64,000 nt of DNA from JAJPKK01 sp963800215. GTDB taxonomy: Bacteria > Pseudomonadota > Alphaproteobacteria > Rhizobiales > Xanthobacteraceae. The position numbers and the translations under genes are program-made. This document shows positions 1 to 9,252 of this stretch, in pieces. The stretch is from NCBI GenBank assembly GCA_963800215.1, contig CAWCZY010000016.1, positions 62,001 through 126,000 on the forward strand. Reading direction: 5' to 3'. Under the pieces are notes generated by a model. It saw only the letters and a program-made list of their open reading frames with translations. It had not been told where the DNA came from and ran no database searches. Each line of letters begins with the position of its first letter. Positions within the stretch are counted from its first letter, which is position 1.

Positions 1-131
1 GCTCGCCGGGATGAAATATGCGTCAGTACGGCTCATAAGAACGGGACCAACCGTCGATTGCTGAGGCGATCAAGATTTGGCCGAAGGCCGAACACCCCCC
101 TAGAAGCAGGAAGTCAAAGCGGAGGATTTAC

Positions 132-2283
132 ATGAGGACGAAACGCGGGTTGTACCTGGGCGTGGCGGCGGTTGCCATTGCCCTTGCTTTCGGCGTCGCC
201 CCGACGCCGGCGAGCGCGCAACAGAACACGGCCGCAGTGAGCATTGGCGCCACCGACATCGGCGGCGTCGTCACCGGTCCGAATGGACCGGAAGCCGGCG
301 TATGGGTGATCGCGGAGACCACCGATCTGCCGACCAAGATGAACAAGACCGTGGTGACCGACGATCAGGGCCGCTACGTGATCCCGGATCTGCCCAAGGC
401 GAATTACACCGTTTGGTCGCGCGGGTACGGCCTCGTCAATTCGGCGAAGACCCAGAGCGAACCCGGCAAGATCGTGAACATTACGGCCATTCCGGCCCCG
501 ACCGAAGCCGCCGCGGCCCAGTATTATCCGGCGATCTATTGGTTCTCCATGCTGAAGATTCCGGACAAGAGCATGTTCCCGGGGACCGGCCCCAAGGGCA
601 ACGGCATGCCGACCTTCATGAAGAGCCAGTTGCAGTGGACCGACCAGGTCAAGACCAATGGCTGCTATGCCTGCCATCAGCTCGGCAACAAGGCGACGCG
701 GGTCATCCCGCCGGAACTCGGCACGTTCAAGAATTCGGTCGAGGCATGGGAACGGCGTGTTCAATCCGGACAGGCGATGACCGGCATGGCGGCCGCCCTG
801 GGCCGGCAGGAGCCGAAGATCTCGATTGCAAACCTCGCCAATTGGACAGACCGTATCGCAGCAGGCGAATTGCCGTTCGCCAAGCCGCAGCGGCCGCAAG
901 GCATCGAGCGCAACGTCGTGATCACCCAGTGGGATTGGGGCGATGCCAAGGCCTACCTGCACGATCAGGTGTCGACCGACAAGCGCAAGCCGACCGTCAA
1001 TGCCAACGGCAAGCATTTCGGCGCGACCGAGGAGAGCGCGAACTGGTTCCCGGTGTTCGATCCGGCGACCAATCAGCCGACCAGGGTCACGATGCCGGTG
1101 CGCGATTCCGGCATGGAATCGACCAAGAACAACACCATGGCGCCGTCGGCCTACTGGGGCGATGAGGCGATCTGGGACAGCCAGACCAGCATCCACAGCC
1201 TGATCATGGACGAGCGCGGCGACGTTTGGTTCACCTCGCGCGTCGGCAATGCTGACAACCCGGCATTCTGCAAAGCCGGCTCCGATCATCCGTCCGCCAA
1301 GGCGTTCCCGCTCAAGGAATCGACCCGTCACTTGGCGATGTATGATCCCAAGACGAACACCACCAAGCTGATCCGGACCTGCTTCAACACCCACCATGTC
1401 GTGCTGGCGGAAGATGCCGACAACACGCTGTGGACCAGCGCCGGCGGACCGCAACAAGGTGCCATCGGCTGGGTGAACCGCAGAGTGTGGGAGGAGACCG
1501 GCGACGAAGCGAAGGCCCAGGGTTGGGCCCCCGTGGTCATCGACACCAACGGCAACGGCAAGCTCGACGACTACGTGCAGCCGAACCAGGCGGTCGATCC
1601 CACCAAGGACAAGCGGCTCAATGCGGGCCTCTATGGGGTCGGCGTGAACCCGGCCGACGGGACGGTCTGGGGCGCGGTGCTCGGATATCCGGGCTACGTG
1701 CTTCGGTTTGATCCCAAGACCAAGCTGTCGGAAATCTACGAGCCGCCGTTCCCGGGCTTCGGGCCGCGCGGCTTCGACATCGACCGCAATGGCGTCGCCT
1801 ATGTGCCGCTGTCGAGCGGTCACCTCGGCGCCTTCGACCGCCGCAAGTGCAAGGGCCCGCTCAACGGCCCGCAGGCCGCCGAAGGCAAGCTGTGTCCGGA
1901 AGGATGGACCCTCACGCCGTTCCCGGGCCCGCAGTTCCGCGACGTCGCCGAAAGCGGCAGCGCGGAGGCGAGCTACTACACCTGGGTCGATCAGCAAAAC
2001 ACCTCCGGCCTCGGCAACAACGTCCCGCTCGCGACCGGCAACGCCAACGAGTTCTCTGATGGCGCTGGTGGACGGCAAGTGGATCAACATGCGGGTTCCC
2101 TATCCGCTCGGCTTCTTCGCCAAGTGGATCGATGGCCGCATCGACGATCCGAATGGCGGCTGGAAGGGCCGCGCTTTGTGGTCGACCGATGGCAACCGGA
2201 CGCCGTTCCATCGCGAAACCGGCAAGGGCACCCTGCCGAAGCTCAGCAGGTTCCAGATCCGTCCTGACCCGCTCGCGCGGTAA
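132..2283 (+). CDS. Secreted carboxypeptidase-regulatory-like / heme c / beta-propeller protein (one frameshift)
   Basis: Begins with a Sec signal peptide (about residues 1-30, ending ASAQ) behind a strong ribosome site (GGAGG, 120-124). Residues about 41-120 resemble a carboxypeptidase-regulatory-like beta-sandwich (GGVVTGPNGPEAGVWVIAE, then GRYVIPDLPKANYTV). A single c-type heme motif CYACH lies at residues 178-182. From about 350 on, repeats such as MDERGDVWFTS, EDADNTLWTS and NPADGTVWGAV look like NHL/SMP-30 or Vgb-type beta-propeller blades. The combination suggests a periplasmic electron-transfer or lyase-like protein; the substrate is unknown. The frame breaks near 2054: the conserved C-terminus (MALVDGKWINMRVPYPLGFF to the TAA at 2281) is one frame over, so the intact product would be about 716 residues. 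Proteins of this layout are usually annotated only as carboxypeptidase regulatory-like. Confidence 0.72.
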
Positions 2284-2324
2284 GGCAGAACTCGGCCGGG
2301 TCTTCGGACCCGGCCCGCTTTCAG

Positions 2325-2357
2325 GAATGCCCGGCCCTTGGCCGGGCATTCTTTTTT
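2325..2357 (+). terminator. Rho-independent terminator
   Basis: A perfect 12-bp stem (GAATGCCCGGCC, loop CTT, GGCCGGGCATTC) is followed directly by six T at 2352-2357. It lies 42 bases after the stop codon of the heme/propeller gene. A second GC hairpin (GGCCGGGTC/GACCCGGCC, 2294-2315) precedes it. Confidence 0.9.
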
Positions 2358-2535
2358 GCGCACTAACACGGCGACGCAGGAGTTGACGGACGATAGGGCG
2401 CCCAAATCGGCATCATCGACAACGACATCGTCCCCACCTGCGGTAAGGGCTGCGTCGTCGATCCGATAGCGGGCTCGAAGGCTACGCGCCGGCCGGGGCC
2501 CAGATACAAGGCAGGCGCCGCGTGGAGCGCGGAAA

Positions 2536-2754
2536 TCAGCCCGCGCGACGCTGCGCGGAGCGAAGCCGCGGCTTGCGGGCCAGATTCGGCATGCGCGCCG
2601 GCTCGGCCGTATTCATGAGGTCATAGCGCACGCCGCTCGGCATCACCAAGTAACGCGAAATGATCTTCAGCTTGCCGCCTTTTGCCGGTTCGCCTTCTAC
2701 GATGTAACGGGTGCCGACCGGGAACCGCGCCGGGAGCCGAGGCTGCATGGCCAT
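2536..2754 (-). CDS. Small conserved-looking hypothetical protein, 72 aa
   Basis: Reads MAMQPRLPARFPVGTRYIVE and on to a basic tail (RKPRLRSAQRRAG). The ATG at 2754 is chosen because GGAGAA sits 5 bases upstream on this strand; an in-frame GTG further up, behind GGGAGG, is an alternative that would add about 13 residues. The core LPARFPVGTRYIVEG followed by KIISRYLVMPSGVRYDL looks like a small beta-rich protein, similar to short uncharacterised proteins I associate with Bradyrhizobium relatives. It is divergent from proA. No function can be assigned. Confidence 0.5.
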   Translation of the reverse strand: MAMQPRLPARFPVGTRYIVEGEPAKGGKLKIISRYLVMPSGVRYDLMNTAEPARMPNLARKPRLRSAQRRAG

Positions 2755-2920
2755 AATGAGTTCTCCGTCGCCAATCTTGCCGGTAACCACAACGCCTCCC
2801 AGTTGAATTTGTTCCGGGACCGGGTTTTGCGCCGTGAATATCAAATGCGAGCCTTTCCGGGCGGCCTCGCGGCTGCCCCGGGAACATGGTAGGAAAGCTT
2901 CGTGACAGGGCAATGTCGGC

Positions 2921-4213
2921 ATGAATGCTCCACTCAAGACCATCGACGGGTCCGGCGACATCGCCGCAATGATGCGCGCCCTGGGCGCCCAGGCGCGCGC
3001 CGCGGCGCGCCGCCTCGCGCTTGCCGCACCGGCGGAAAAAGACTGCGCGCTGAAAGCCATGGCGGATGCAGTGCGCAACGCCGCGCCGGCCATCCTCGCC
3101 GCCAATAGCGAAGACCTAGCGGAGGCCCGCAAGGCCGGCGCGACAGCGGCTTTCCTCGACCGGCTCGGGCTCGATGGCAAGCGGGTTGCCGCGATCGCCG
3201 CCGGTCTCGACGCCATTGCCGCGGTTGCCGACCCGGTCGGAACCATCGCCGCGGCATGGGACCGGCCGAACGGCATGCGCATCGAACGGGTGCGGGTGCC
3301 GCTCGGCGTCGTCGGTGTGATCTATGAAAGCCGGCCCAACGTGACCGCGGATGCCGGTGGGCTTTGCCTCAAGGCCGGCAATGCCGTGATCCTGCGCGGC
3401 GGCTCCGACAGCTTCCGCTCGTCGCGCGCCATTCACGCCGCGCTCGCCGCCGGCCTACGCGAGGCCGGCCTGCCCGACACCGCAATCCAACTGGTGCCGA
3501 CGCGGGACCGCGACGCGGTCGGAGCGATGCTGGCCGGGCTCGACGGCATGATCGATGTGATCGTGCCGCGCGGCGGCAAGGGCCTCGTCGCCCGGGTCCA
3601 GGCCGAGGCTCGCCTGCCGGTGTTCGCCCATCTCGACGGCAATTGCCACGTCTATGTGGACCGGGCGGCCGATCCGGGCATGGCGCAGGCGATCGTTCTC
3701 AATGCCAAGATGCGCCGGACCGGGGTCTGCGGCGCAGCCGAAACCCTGCTGGTCGATCGCGCCGCTGCCGCGACCCAGCTTGTTCCCATCGTCCGTATGC
3801 TGCTCGATGCCGGCTGCGCGGTGCGCGGCGACCGCGACGTCCAGGCGGCCGATCCGCGCGTGAGTGCGGCCACCGCGGACGACTGGAGCACCGAGTATCT
3901 CGACGCCATCATCGCCGCCAAGCTGGTCGACGGGATCGGCGAGGCCATCTCCCATATCGAGCGCTATGGCTCCCATCACACCGACGCCATCGTCACCGCC
4001 GATCCGGCCGCCGCCGGCCGGTTCCTGCGCGAGGTCGACTCCGCCATCGTGCTGCATAATGCTTCGACCCAGTTCGCCGATGGCGGCGAGTTCGGGTTCG
4101 GCGCCGAAATCGGCATCGCCACCGGCCGGTTGCATGCGCGCGGCCCGGTGGGCGTCGAGCAATTGACCACCTTCAAATACCGCGTCCACGGTTCCGGTCA
4201 GACGCGTCCATGA
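2921..4213 (+). CDS. proA: Gamma-glutamyl phosphate reductase
   Basis: Second step of proline synthesis: NADPH-dependent reduction of gamma-glutamyl phosphate to glutamate semialdehyde in the cytosol. At 430 residues it matches family length. The catalytic cysteine is in GVCGAAETLL (about residue 270). The NAD(P)-binding region contains GVVGVIYESRPNVTADAG and LILRGGSD-type sequence (AVILRGGSDSFRSSRA). The C-terminus carries the family signature FGFGAEIGIATGRLHARGPVG. It heads the conserved proA-nadD-rsfS-rlmH cluster; proB, its usual partner, is not in the window. Confidence 0.97.
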   Translation: MNAPLKTIDGSGDIAAMMRALGAQARAAARRLALAAPAEKDCALKAMADAVRNAAPAILAANSEDLAEARKAGATAAFLDRLGLDGKRVAAIAAGLDAIAAVADPVGTIAAAWDRPNGMRIERVRVPLGVVGVIYESRPNVTADAGGLCLKAGNAVILRGGSDSFRSSRAIHAALAAGLREAGLPDTAIQLVPTRDRDAVGAMLAGLDGMIDVIVPRGGKGLVARVQAEARLPVFAHLDGNCHVYVDRAADPGMAQAIVLNAKMRRTGVCGAAETLLVDRAAAATQLVPIVRMLLDAGCAVRGDRDVQAADPRVSAATADDWSTEYLDAIIAAKLVDGIGEAISHIERYGSHHTDAIVTADPAAAGRFLREVDSAIVLHNASTQFADGGEFGFGAEIGIATGRLHARGPVGVEQLTTFKYRVHGSGQTRP

Positions 4214-4349
4214 CAATTCAAGGGCTTGGCGGCAAGGCCGGCGCCGGGAATTCGTGCGATTGATAGTCCGGCGCACAAGTCGCGTGCGCGAGAGGGTTCC
4301 CGAATTTCGATGCCGACACCACGCCGCGCTCCCGGGACCGCCGAAACCG

Positions 4350-4982
4350 ATGAGGCGGCCCCGTTCCCGCCCTCTTATCCGCATTCCGCCGTTCTCGGCC
4401 GGCCAGCGAATCGGGCTGTTCGGCGGAACCTTCGATCCGCCCCATGAAGCCCATCTCGGCGCCTGCCTGCTGGCGATGAAACGGTTGCGCCTGGACCGGG
4501 TCTGGTGGCTGGTCACACCCGGCAATCCGCTCAAGGATACCAAGGGCCTCGCCCCGCTCGACCAGCGCATCTCCGCGGCGCGGGCGCTTGCCAACCACCC
4601 CCGCATCGTGGTCACCGGGCTCGAGGCCGGGATCGGGGTCCGTTTCACCTACGATACGGTCCGCCATCTGGTAACGCGGTGCCCGGGGGTCAAATTCGTA
4701 TGGATCATGGGCGCCGACAACCTCCGCAGCTTTCATCGCTGGCAGAACTGGCGCCGCATCGCCGCGCTGGTGCCGATCGTCGTGGTCGATCGCCTCGGCC
4801 CCAGCCTCTATGCCATGGGCAGCGTCGCGGCGCAGGCCTTGGGCCGTTACCGCATTCCCGAACGGGCGGCGGCGCTGCTGCCGGGCCGCCATCCCCCGGC
4901 CTGGGTGTTCCTGCACGGGCTCAAGTCGCCGCTGTCCTCGACGGCCCTGCGGGCGATCCGCCAGTCGCAAAAGGGTCACTGA
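4350..4982 (+). CDS. nadD: Nicotinate-nucleotide adenylyltransferase
   Basis: Transfers AMP from ATP to nicotinate mononucleotide in NAD synthesis. The nucleotidyltransferase signature is GLFGGTFDPPHEAHLGACLL; the usual HxGH reads HEAH here, and an alanine at this place also occurs in other Rhizobiales NadD proteins. WWLVTPGNPLK and the C-terminal SSTALR (normally ISSTxIR) are family motifs. I chose the ATG at 4350 (210 aa, normal length); an in-frame GTG at 4254 would add 32 unconserved residues. It follows proA by 136 bases and precedes rsfS. Confidence 0.92.
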   Translation: MRRPRSRPLIRIPPFSAGQRIGLFGGTFDPPHEAHLGACLLAMKRLRLDRVWWLVTPGNPLKDTKGLAPLDQRISAARALANHPRIVVTGLEAGIGVRFTYDTVRHLVTRCPGVKFVWIMGADNLRSFHRWQNWRRIAALVPIVVVDRLGPSLYAMGSVAAQALGRYRIPERAAALLPGRHPPAWVFLHGLKSPLSSTALRAIRQSQKGH

Positions 4983-5084
4983 ACCGGCGCAGCATGGCGG
5001 CGTTGCGATTTCGGCACAGTCAAGCATCAATCGACCGTTCGGAACGCACGGCCCTTGAATCCGTTAACGAGTTGCACTTATCTT

Positions 5085-5549
5085 ATGATCGTGGCCCCGG
5101 GCAGGGTGCCCGGCACAGTGGAACGGAAAGGGAAGGAACCTCTGTCCACAGTTGCAATCTTGCGGGCCGGCGCTGACCGCCCCGACATCGTCTCCAAGGC
5201 GCGCCCTGACGCCGACGAGACGCTCCGTATCGTCCTCGCCCGTCTCGACGACATGAAGGCCGAGGACACCACCTCCATCGACCTGCGCAAGGATTCCGCC
5301 ATCGCGGACTACATGGTCGTGACCTCCGGCAGGTCCAACCGCCATGTGGGATCGGTCGCGGACCACGTGCTCGAAGACCTGCGCGAGGCCGGGCTGACCG
5401 GTCTGCGGGTCGAAGGCATGCCCCATTGCGACTGGGTCCTCATCGACGCGGGAGACGTGATCGTCCACGTTTTCCGGCCGGAAGTACGCACCTTCTATAA
5501 TCTGGAAAGATTGTGGACGCGTGGCCGGAACACCGGTCGCGTAGGCTAG
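5085..5549 (+). CDS. rsfS: Ribosome silencing factor RsfS (RsfS/YbeB/iojap)
   Basis: Binds uL14 on the large ribosomal subunit and blocks subunit joining under nutrient limitation. The iojap domain spans about residues 45-150: LDDMKAEDTTSIDLR, SAIADYMVVTSGRSNRHV, GMPHCDWVLIDAGDVIVHVF and the closing RTFYNLERLW are all family signatures. The ATG at 5085 is the only ATG before the domain; the N-terminal 35-40 residues are poorly conserved, so translation could start downstream at a non-ATG codon. Sits between nadD and rlmH in the standard alphaproteobacterial order. Confidence 0.93.
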   Translation: MIVAPGRVPGTVERKGKEPLSTVAILRAGADRPDIVSKARPDADETLRIVLARLDDMKAEDTTSIDLRKDSAIADYMVVTSGRSNRHVGSVADHVLEDLREAGLTGLRVEGMPHCDWVLIDAGDVIVHVFRPEVRTFYNLERLWTRGRNTGRVG

Positions 5550-5650
5550 CATCGCTTAGCCGCGATCACGGCGCGGACGTCGCGCCGCGAGGCAATTTGG
5601 AGCGCCGACCGCACCTTTCGCCGGCGCGATCGAGAAGTCGAGTCTGGGCC

Positions 5651-6133
5651 ATGCGGATCGTGGTTGCCGCGGTCGGCCGGCTCAAGGCCGGGGCCGAACG
5701 CGAGCTTGCCGAGCGCTACCGCGAGCGGGCGGCCAAGACCGGCCGTGTTCTCGGCATCCGCGACATTGAAATCGTCGAAGTCAAGGACAGCCGCGCCCGC
5801 GAGGCCGAACGCCGCATCCTCGAAGAATCGATCGCGCTGGTGAGTGTCGTCCCCGACGGCGCCGTCACCGTCGCGCTCGACGCGCGCGGCGACAGTGTTT
5901 CCAGCGAGTCCATCGCCGCGCGCCTGCGCGCCTGGAACGATTCCGGCCGCGCGAGCGCTTTCTTCGCCATCGGGGGCGCCGACGGCCTCGGCGAGGGGCT
6001 GCGCGAGCGGGCCGACCTGACTCTCGCCTTCGGTGCCGCGACCTGGCCCCATCAACTTGTGCGAATCATGCTGCTGGAGCAGATTTATCGTGCATTCACG
6101 ATCCTGTCCGGACACCCTTACCATCGCGAGTGA
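5651..6133 (+). CDS. rlmH: 23S rRNA (pseudouridine1915-N3)-methyltransferase
   Basis: SPOUT-class methyltransferase that modifies pseudouridine 1915 in helix 69 of 23S rRNA. The product is 160 residues, the family size, starting MRIVVAAVGRLKAGAE. The knot and SAM-binding part is seen as FFAIGGADGLGEGLRERADL and LAFGAATWPHQLVRIMLLEQ, with the terminal IYRAFTILSGHPYHRE. The ATG at 5651 gives exactly the conserved N-terminus. Follows rsfS, consistent with a shared role in ribosome function. Confidence 0.96.
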   Translation: MRIVVAAVGRLKAGAERELAERYRERAAKTGRVLGIRDIEIVEVKDSRAREAERRILEESIALVSVVPDGAVTVALDARGDSVSSESIAARLRAWNDSGRASAFFAIGGADGLGEGLRERADLTLAFGAATWPHQLVRIMLLEQIYRAFTILSGHPYHRE

Positions 6134-6303
6134 CGGCGGCGGGATTCGCGGTGGCACGGTTGGCGGCGGCCTTTGCTTTGTCGTCTTGGCGCGCGATTGC
6201 GCGCTTGCCGGCGGCGTGATCCTGCCCCAATTGACGGCTATTCGTGCTAATGTTCTGCCGGAACATTGATGAAACCGGAATTGGCGAAGATGGTTTGGCG
6301 CCG

Positions 6304-7776
6304 ATGACGATTGCTGTCCCCATTGCGTCGGTCCCCTGGAGCCGCATCGCTGTCGCGGCCTTCCTCGTCCTGGCCGTCGGGGCGGTTTCGGCGCAGACCA
6401 AGCCGGCCAAAAAGCCGGCGCCCGCCAGCCTCGTCAAGCAACGCAAGCAGGCTGTCGATCCGCCGCAGCCCACGGAGGACAGCGGGACGGCAACGAAAAC
6501 GGCCCCCGTCGAGGCCATCAAGCAGCACGAGCAGGAACTCGATTCGCTGCGCGCGGAGCAGCAGCAGGCGACCGAGGCCGAGCAGAAGCTCGCCGCGGAA
6601 AATGAGATGCTCGGCGAGGACCGGCGCAAGCTCACGGCGGCGCTGATCGACGGCGCCACCCGCATTCGCGCCGCCGAGGAACGGGTGACGGCGGCGGAAA
6701 CCCGCATGCACGAGTTGGAAGGCCGTGAAGCGGACATCCGCAAGTCGCTGACGGGCCGCCGCGCCTTGATCGCCGAAGTGCTGGCGGCGCTCCAGCGCAT
6801 CGGCCACCATCCGCCCCCGGCCGTGTTCGCCGGAGCACAGGATGCGCTCGAATCGATTCGCACCGCCATGACCCTCGGCGCCGTGCTGCCGGAGATGCGG
6901 GCCGAGACACAGAGTCTGATGGCCGAGCTTTCCGATCTCGTTCGGGTGCGCCAGGATCTCGTGATCGAGCATGACCGGCAGGCGACCGAGATCGCGGAAC
7001 TCGCTGCGGAGCAGAAGCGCATGGCCGCCCTGGTCGAGGAGCGCCAGAAGCGCCAGGCGGAGGTCGAACATGCCATGGAAGAAGAGCGCCAGCGGGTGCT
7101 CGCCCTGGCGCATCAGGCCGACAATCTCAAAGATTTGATCGCGAAGCTCGAACAGGGCGCCGAGGCGGCCAGGCGGGCGGCGCGATTCGCCGCCCGTCCT
7201 GCTGACGAATCAAAGTCTTCCGACCCCCGTTCCGGCGCCGCCGCAGTCCAGGACCCGTCCCGGCTGGCGCCGGTAATCGCTTTCGCTGCGGCCAAAGGAA
7301 CACTGTTATTGCCTGCAAACGGTGTTAAAATAAGGGAGTTCGGGGCCACCGATCGCAGTGGGGGCACCGAAAAAGGGATTTCGATTGCGACCCGGGCCGG
7401 AGCCCAGGTGACCGCACCCAGCGACGGCTGGGTGGTCTACGCGGCGCCCTACCGGTCTTACGGTCAACTCTTGATCCTGAACGTCGGTGGTGGATATCAT
7501 GTGCTGTTGGCCGGGATGGAACGGATCACGGTCGATCTCGGCCAATTCGTTCTGACCGGAGAGCCGGTGGCGGTGATGGGAAACGGCACGCAAGTTGCTT
7601 CCACATCCACGGCCAACGGCTCGACAATGCCTGTGCTGACGAGTGCTTCGGATTCTGGTTCACCGACAACCGGTACGACCCAGCCGGTTCTCTACATCGA
7701 ATTCCGGAAAGACGGCACACCCGTCGATCCGACACCCTGGTGGGCGGCAACCAACAGCGAAAAGGTTCGCGGATGA
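6304..7776 (+). CDS. EnvC-like murein hydrolase activator (coiled coil plus degenerate LytM domain)
   Basis: A signal-anchor segment (about residues 12-30) is followed by a long coiled coil (about 70-300, rich in E, A, Q and R heptads) and a C-terminal LytM/peptidase M23 fold (about 345-485). Metal-binding residues of active LytM enzymes are missing: the HxxxD segment reads EKGISIATR, and the usual HxH reads YHVLLAGM. It is therefore probably not a hydrolase but an amidase activator like EnvC. Length is 490 residues from the ATG at 6304. The last four bases (ATGA) overlap the start of the first ctpA copy, indicating translational coupling. Confidence 0.85.
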   Translation: MTIAVPIASVPWSRIAVAAFLVLAVGAVSAQTKPAKKPAPASLVKQRKQAVDPPQPTEDSGTATKTAPVEAIKQHEQELDSLRAEQQQATEAEQKLAAENEMLGEDRRKLTAALIDGATRIRAAEERVTAAETRMHELEGREADIRKSLTGRRALIAEVLAALQRIGHHPPPAVFAGAQDALESIRTAMTLGAVLPEMRAETQSLMAELSDLVRVRQDLVIEHDRQATEIAELAAEQKRMAALVEERQKRQAEVEHAMEEERQRVLALAHQADNLKDLIAKLEQGAEAARRAARFAARPADESKSSDPRSGAAAVQDPSRLAPVIAFAAAKGTLLLPANGVKIREFGATDRSGGTEKGISIATRAGAQVTAPSDGWVVYAAPYRSYGQLLILNVGGGYHVLLAGMERITVDLGQFVLTGEPVAVMGNGTQVASTSTANGSTMPVLTSASDSGSPTTGTTQPVLYIEFRKDGTPVDPTPWWAATNSEKVRG

Positions 7777-9113
7777 TGCGCAAGACTTCTCTGGTCCTCA
7801 TGGGCGCGGTCGCTGGTGCCGCATTGACCGTCATCGCGGTGCAGCCGTCGCGGCTGATCGGGACGAGCGCGCGGGCGGCGGCGGCGGATACCTACCGCCA
7901 GCTCAACCTGTTCGGCGACATTTTCGAGCGGGTGCGCGCGCATTATGTCGAGAAGCCCGACGACAGCAAGCTGGTCGAAGGTGCGATCAACGGCATGCTC
8001 AACGGGCTCGACCCCCATTCGAGCTACATGGACCCCAAGGGGTTCCGCGACATGCAGGTGCAGACCCACGGCGAGTTCGGCGGGCTCGGCATCGAAGTCA
8101 CCATGGAGGACGGTCTCGTCAAGGTGGTGGCGCCGATCGACGACACCCCGGCCGCCAAGGCCGATGTCCGCGCCGGCGACATCATCACCCATATCGACGA
8201 CGAAGCGATCCAGGGCCTCACCCTCAACCAGGCGGTTGAGAAGATGCGCGGGCCGGTCAACACCAAGATCCGCCTCAAGATCATGCGCAAGGGCCTCGAA
8301 AAGCCCATCGACATCGCGATCGTCCGCGACACCATCAAGGTGCGTTCGGTGCGCAGCCATACCGAAGGCGACGATGTGGGCTATGTCCGCATCACCCAGT
8401 TCACCGAGCAGACCACCGACGGCCTGAAGAAGGCGATCGCCGACATCACCACGCAACTCGGCAAAGACAAGCTCAAGGGCTTCGTGATCGACCTGCGCAA
8501 CAATCCGGGCGGCCTGCTCGACCAGGCGATCTCGGTGTCGGACGCATTCCTCGAGCGCGGCGAGATCGTCTCGACGCGCGGGCGCGACCCCGAGGAGACC
8601 CAGCGCTTCAGTGCGCGGCCGGGCGACCTCACCACCGGCAAGCCGGTCATCCTCCTGATCAATGGCGGATCGGCCTCGGCGTCTGAAATCGTCGCCGGCG
8701 CGCTGCAGGATCACCGGCGGGCGACCCTGGTCGGCACCCGTTCGTTCGGCAAGGGCTCGGTGCAGACCATCATCCCGCTCGGCTCCGGCAATGGCGCCCT
8801 GCGGCTGACCACGGCGCGGTACTTCACGCCGTCCGGCCGTTCGATCCAGGCCAAGGGCATTTCGCCCGACATCGAGGTGCTGCAGGACGTTCCCGAGGAG
8901 GTCGCGGCGCGGGCCGCCACCGAGACCAAGGGCGAGTCCTCGCTGCGCGGCCATCTCAAGGCCGAGGGCGACGAGCAGGGCGGATCGCAATCCTACGTCC
9001 CGCCCGACGCCAAGGACGACAAGGCGCTCAACATGGCGCTGGAACTCATCCGCGGCACCAAGATCAACCCGGCGTTCCCGCCGAACCCGAAATCGGCCAC
9101 CTTGCCGAACTGA
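7773..9113 (+). CDS. ctpA: S41 family C-terminal processing peptidase, copy 1
   Basis: Periplasmic serine protease of the CtpA/Prc family, 446 residues. N-terminal signal or anchor segment (about 5-25), PDZ domain (about 99-185, GGLGIEVTMEDG to LKIMRKG), then the tail-specific protease core with a Ser-Lys-Gln set inferred as S302 (in NGGSASASEI), K327 and Q331 (in FGKGSVQ). Overlaps the envC-like gene by 4 bases. CtpA-type proteases trim envelope proteins, often peptidoglycan hydrolases or their partners, so the pairing with an EnvC-like activator is sensible. It differs from copy 2 at eight residues only, all between 88 and 189. Confidence 0.95.
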   Translation: MMRKTSLVLMGAVAGAALTVIAVQPSRLIGTSARAAAADTYRQLNLFGDIFERVRAHYVEKPDDSKLVEGAINGMLNGLDPHSSYMDPKGFRDMQVQTHGEFGGLGIEVTMEDGLVKVVAPIDDTPAAKADVRAGDIITHIDDEAIQGLTLNQAVEKMRGPVNTKIRLKIMRKGLEKPIDIAIVRDTIKVRSVRSHTEGDDVGYVRITQFTEQTTDGLKKAIADITTQLGKDKLKGFVIDLRNNPGGLLDQAISVSDAFLERGEIVSTRGRDPEETQRFSARPGDLTTGKPVILLINGGSASASEIVAGALQDHRRATLVGTRSFGKGSVQTIIPLGSGNGALRLTTARYFTPSGRSIQAKGISPDIEVLQDVPEEVAARAATETKGESSLRGHLKAEGDEQGGSQSYVPPDAKDDKALNMALELIRGTKINPAFPPNPKSATLPN

Positions 9114-9121
9114 CGGGGGGC

Positions 9122-9252
9122 CCTTTCGAGGCTGGGTCTGGTTCACCGACAACCGGTAAGACCCAGCCGGTTCCTTACAACGAATTACGGAAAGACGGCG
9201 CACCGTCGATCCGATACCCTGGCGGGCGGAAACAACAGCAAAAAAGGTTCGG
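9122..9252 (+). pseudogene. Decayed copy of the 3' end of the envC-like gene between the two ctpA copies
   Basis: About 125 bases correspond to 7652-7772, the tail of the envC-like gene, with scattered substitutions, indels and an in-frame TAA (GGTTCACCGACAACCGGTAA). It shows that the duplicated unit of 1480 bases ran from inside the upstream gene through ctpA. It has no start codon and cannot encode a useful product, but it may provide the second ctpA with its ribosome site (AAAAAGG just upstream of 9253). Confidence 0.85.

Noticed and set aside
114..2090. A 658-residue open frame on the minus strand, opposite the heme/propeller gene.
   Set aside because: It is rich in Arg, Gly, His and Val without domain motifs, lies exactly antisense to a well-supported gene and is a typical GC-rich shadow frame.
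2400..2535. Possible regulatory or coding content between the terminator and the 72-residue gene.
   Set aside because: No start codon with ribosome site, no hairpin and no promoter-like pair were found.
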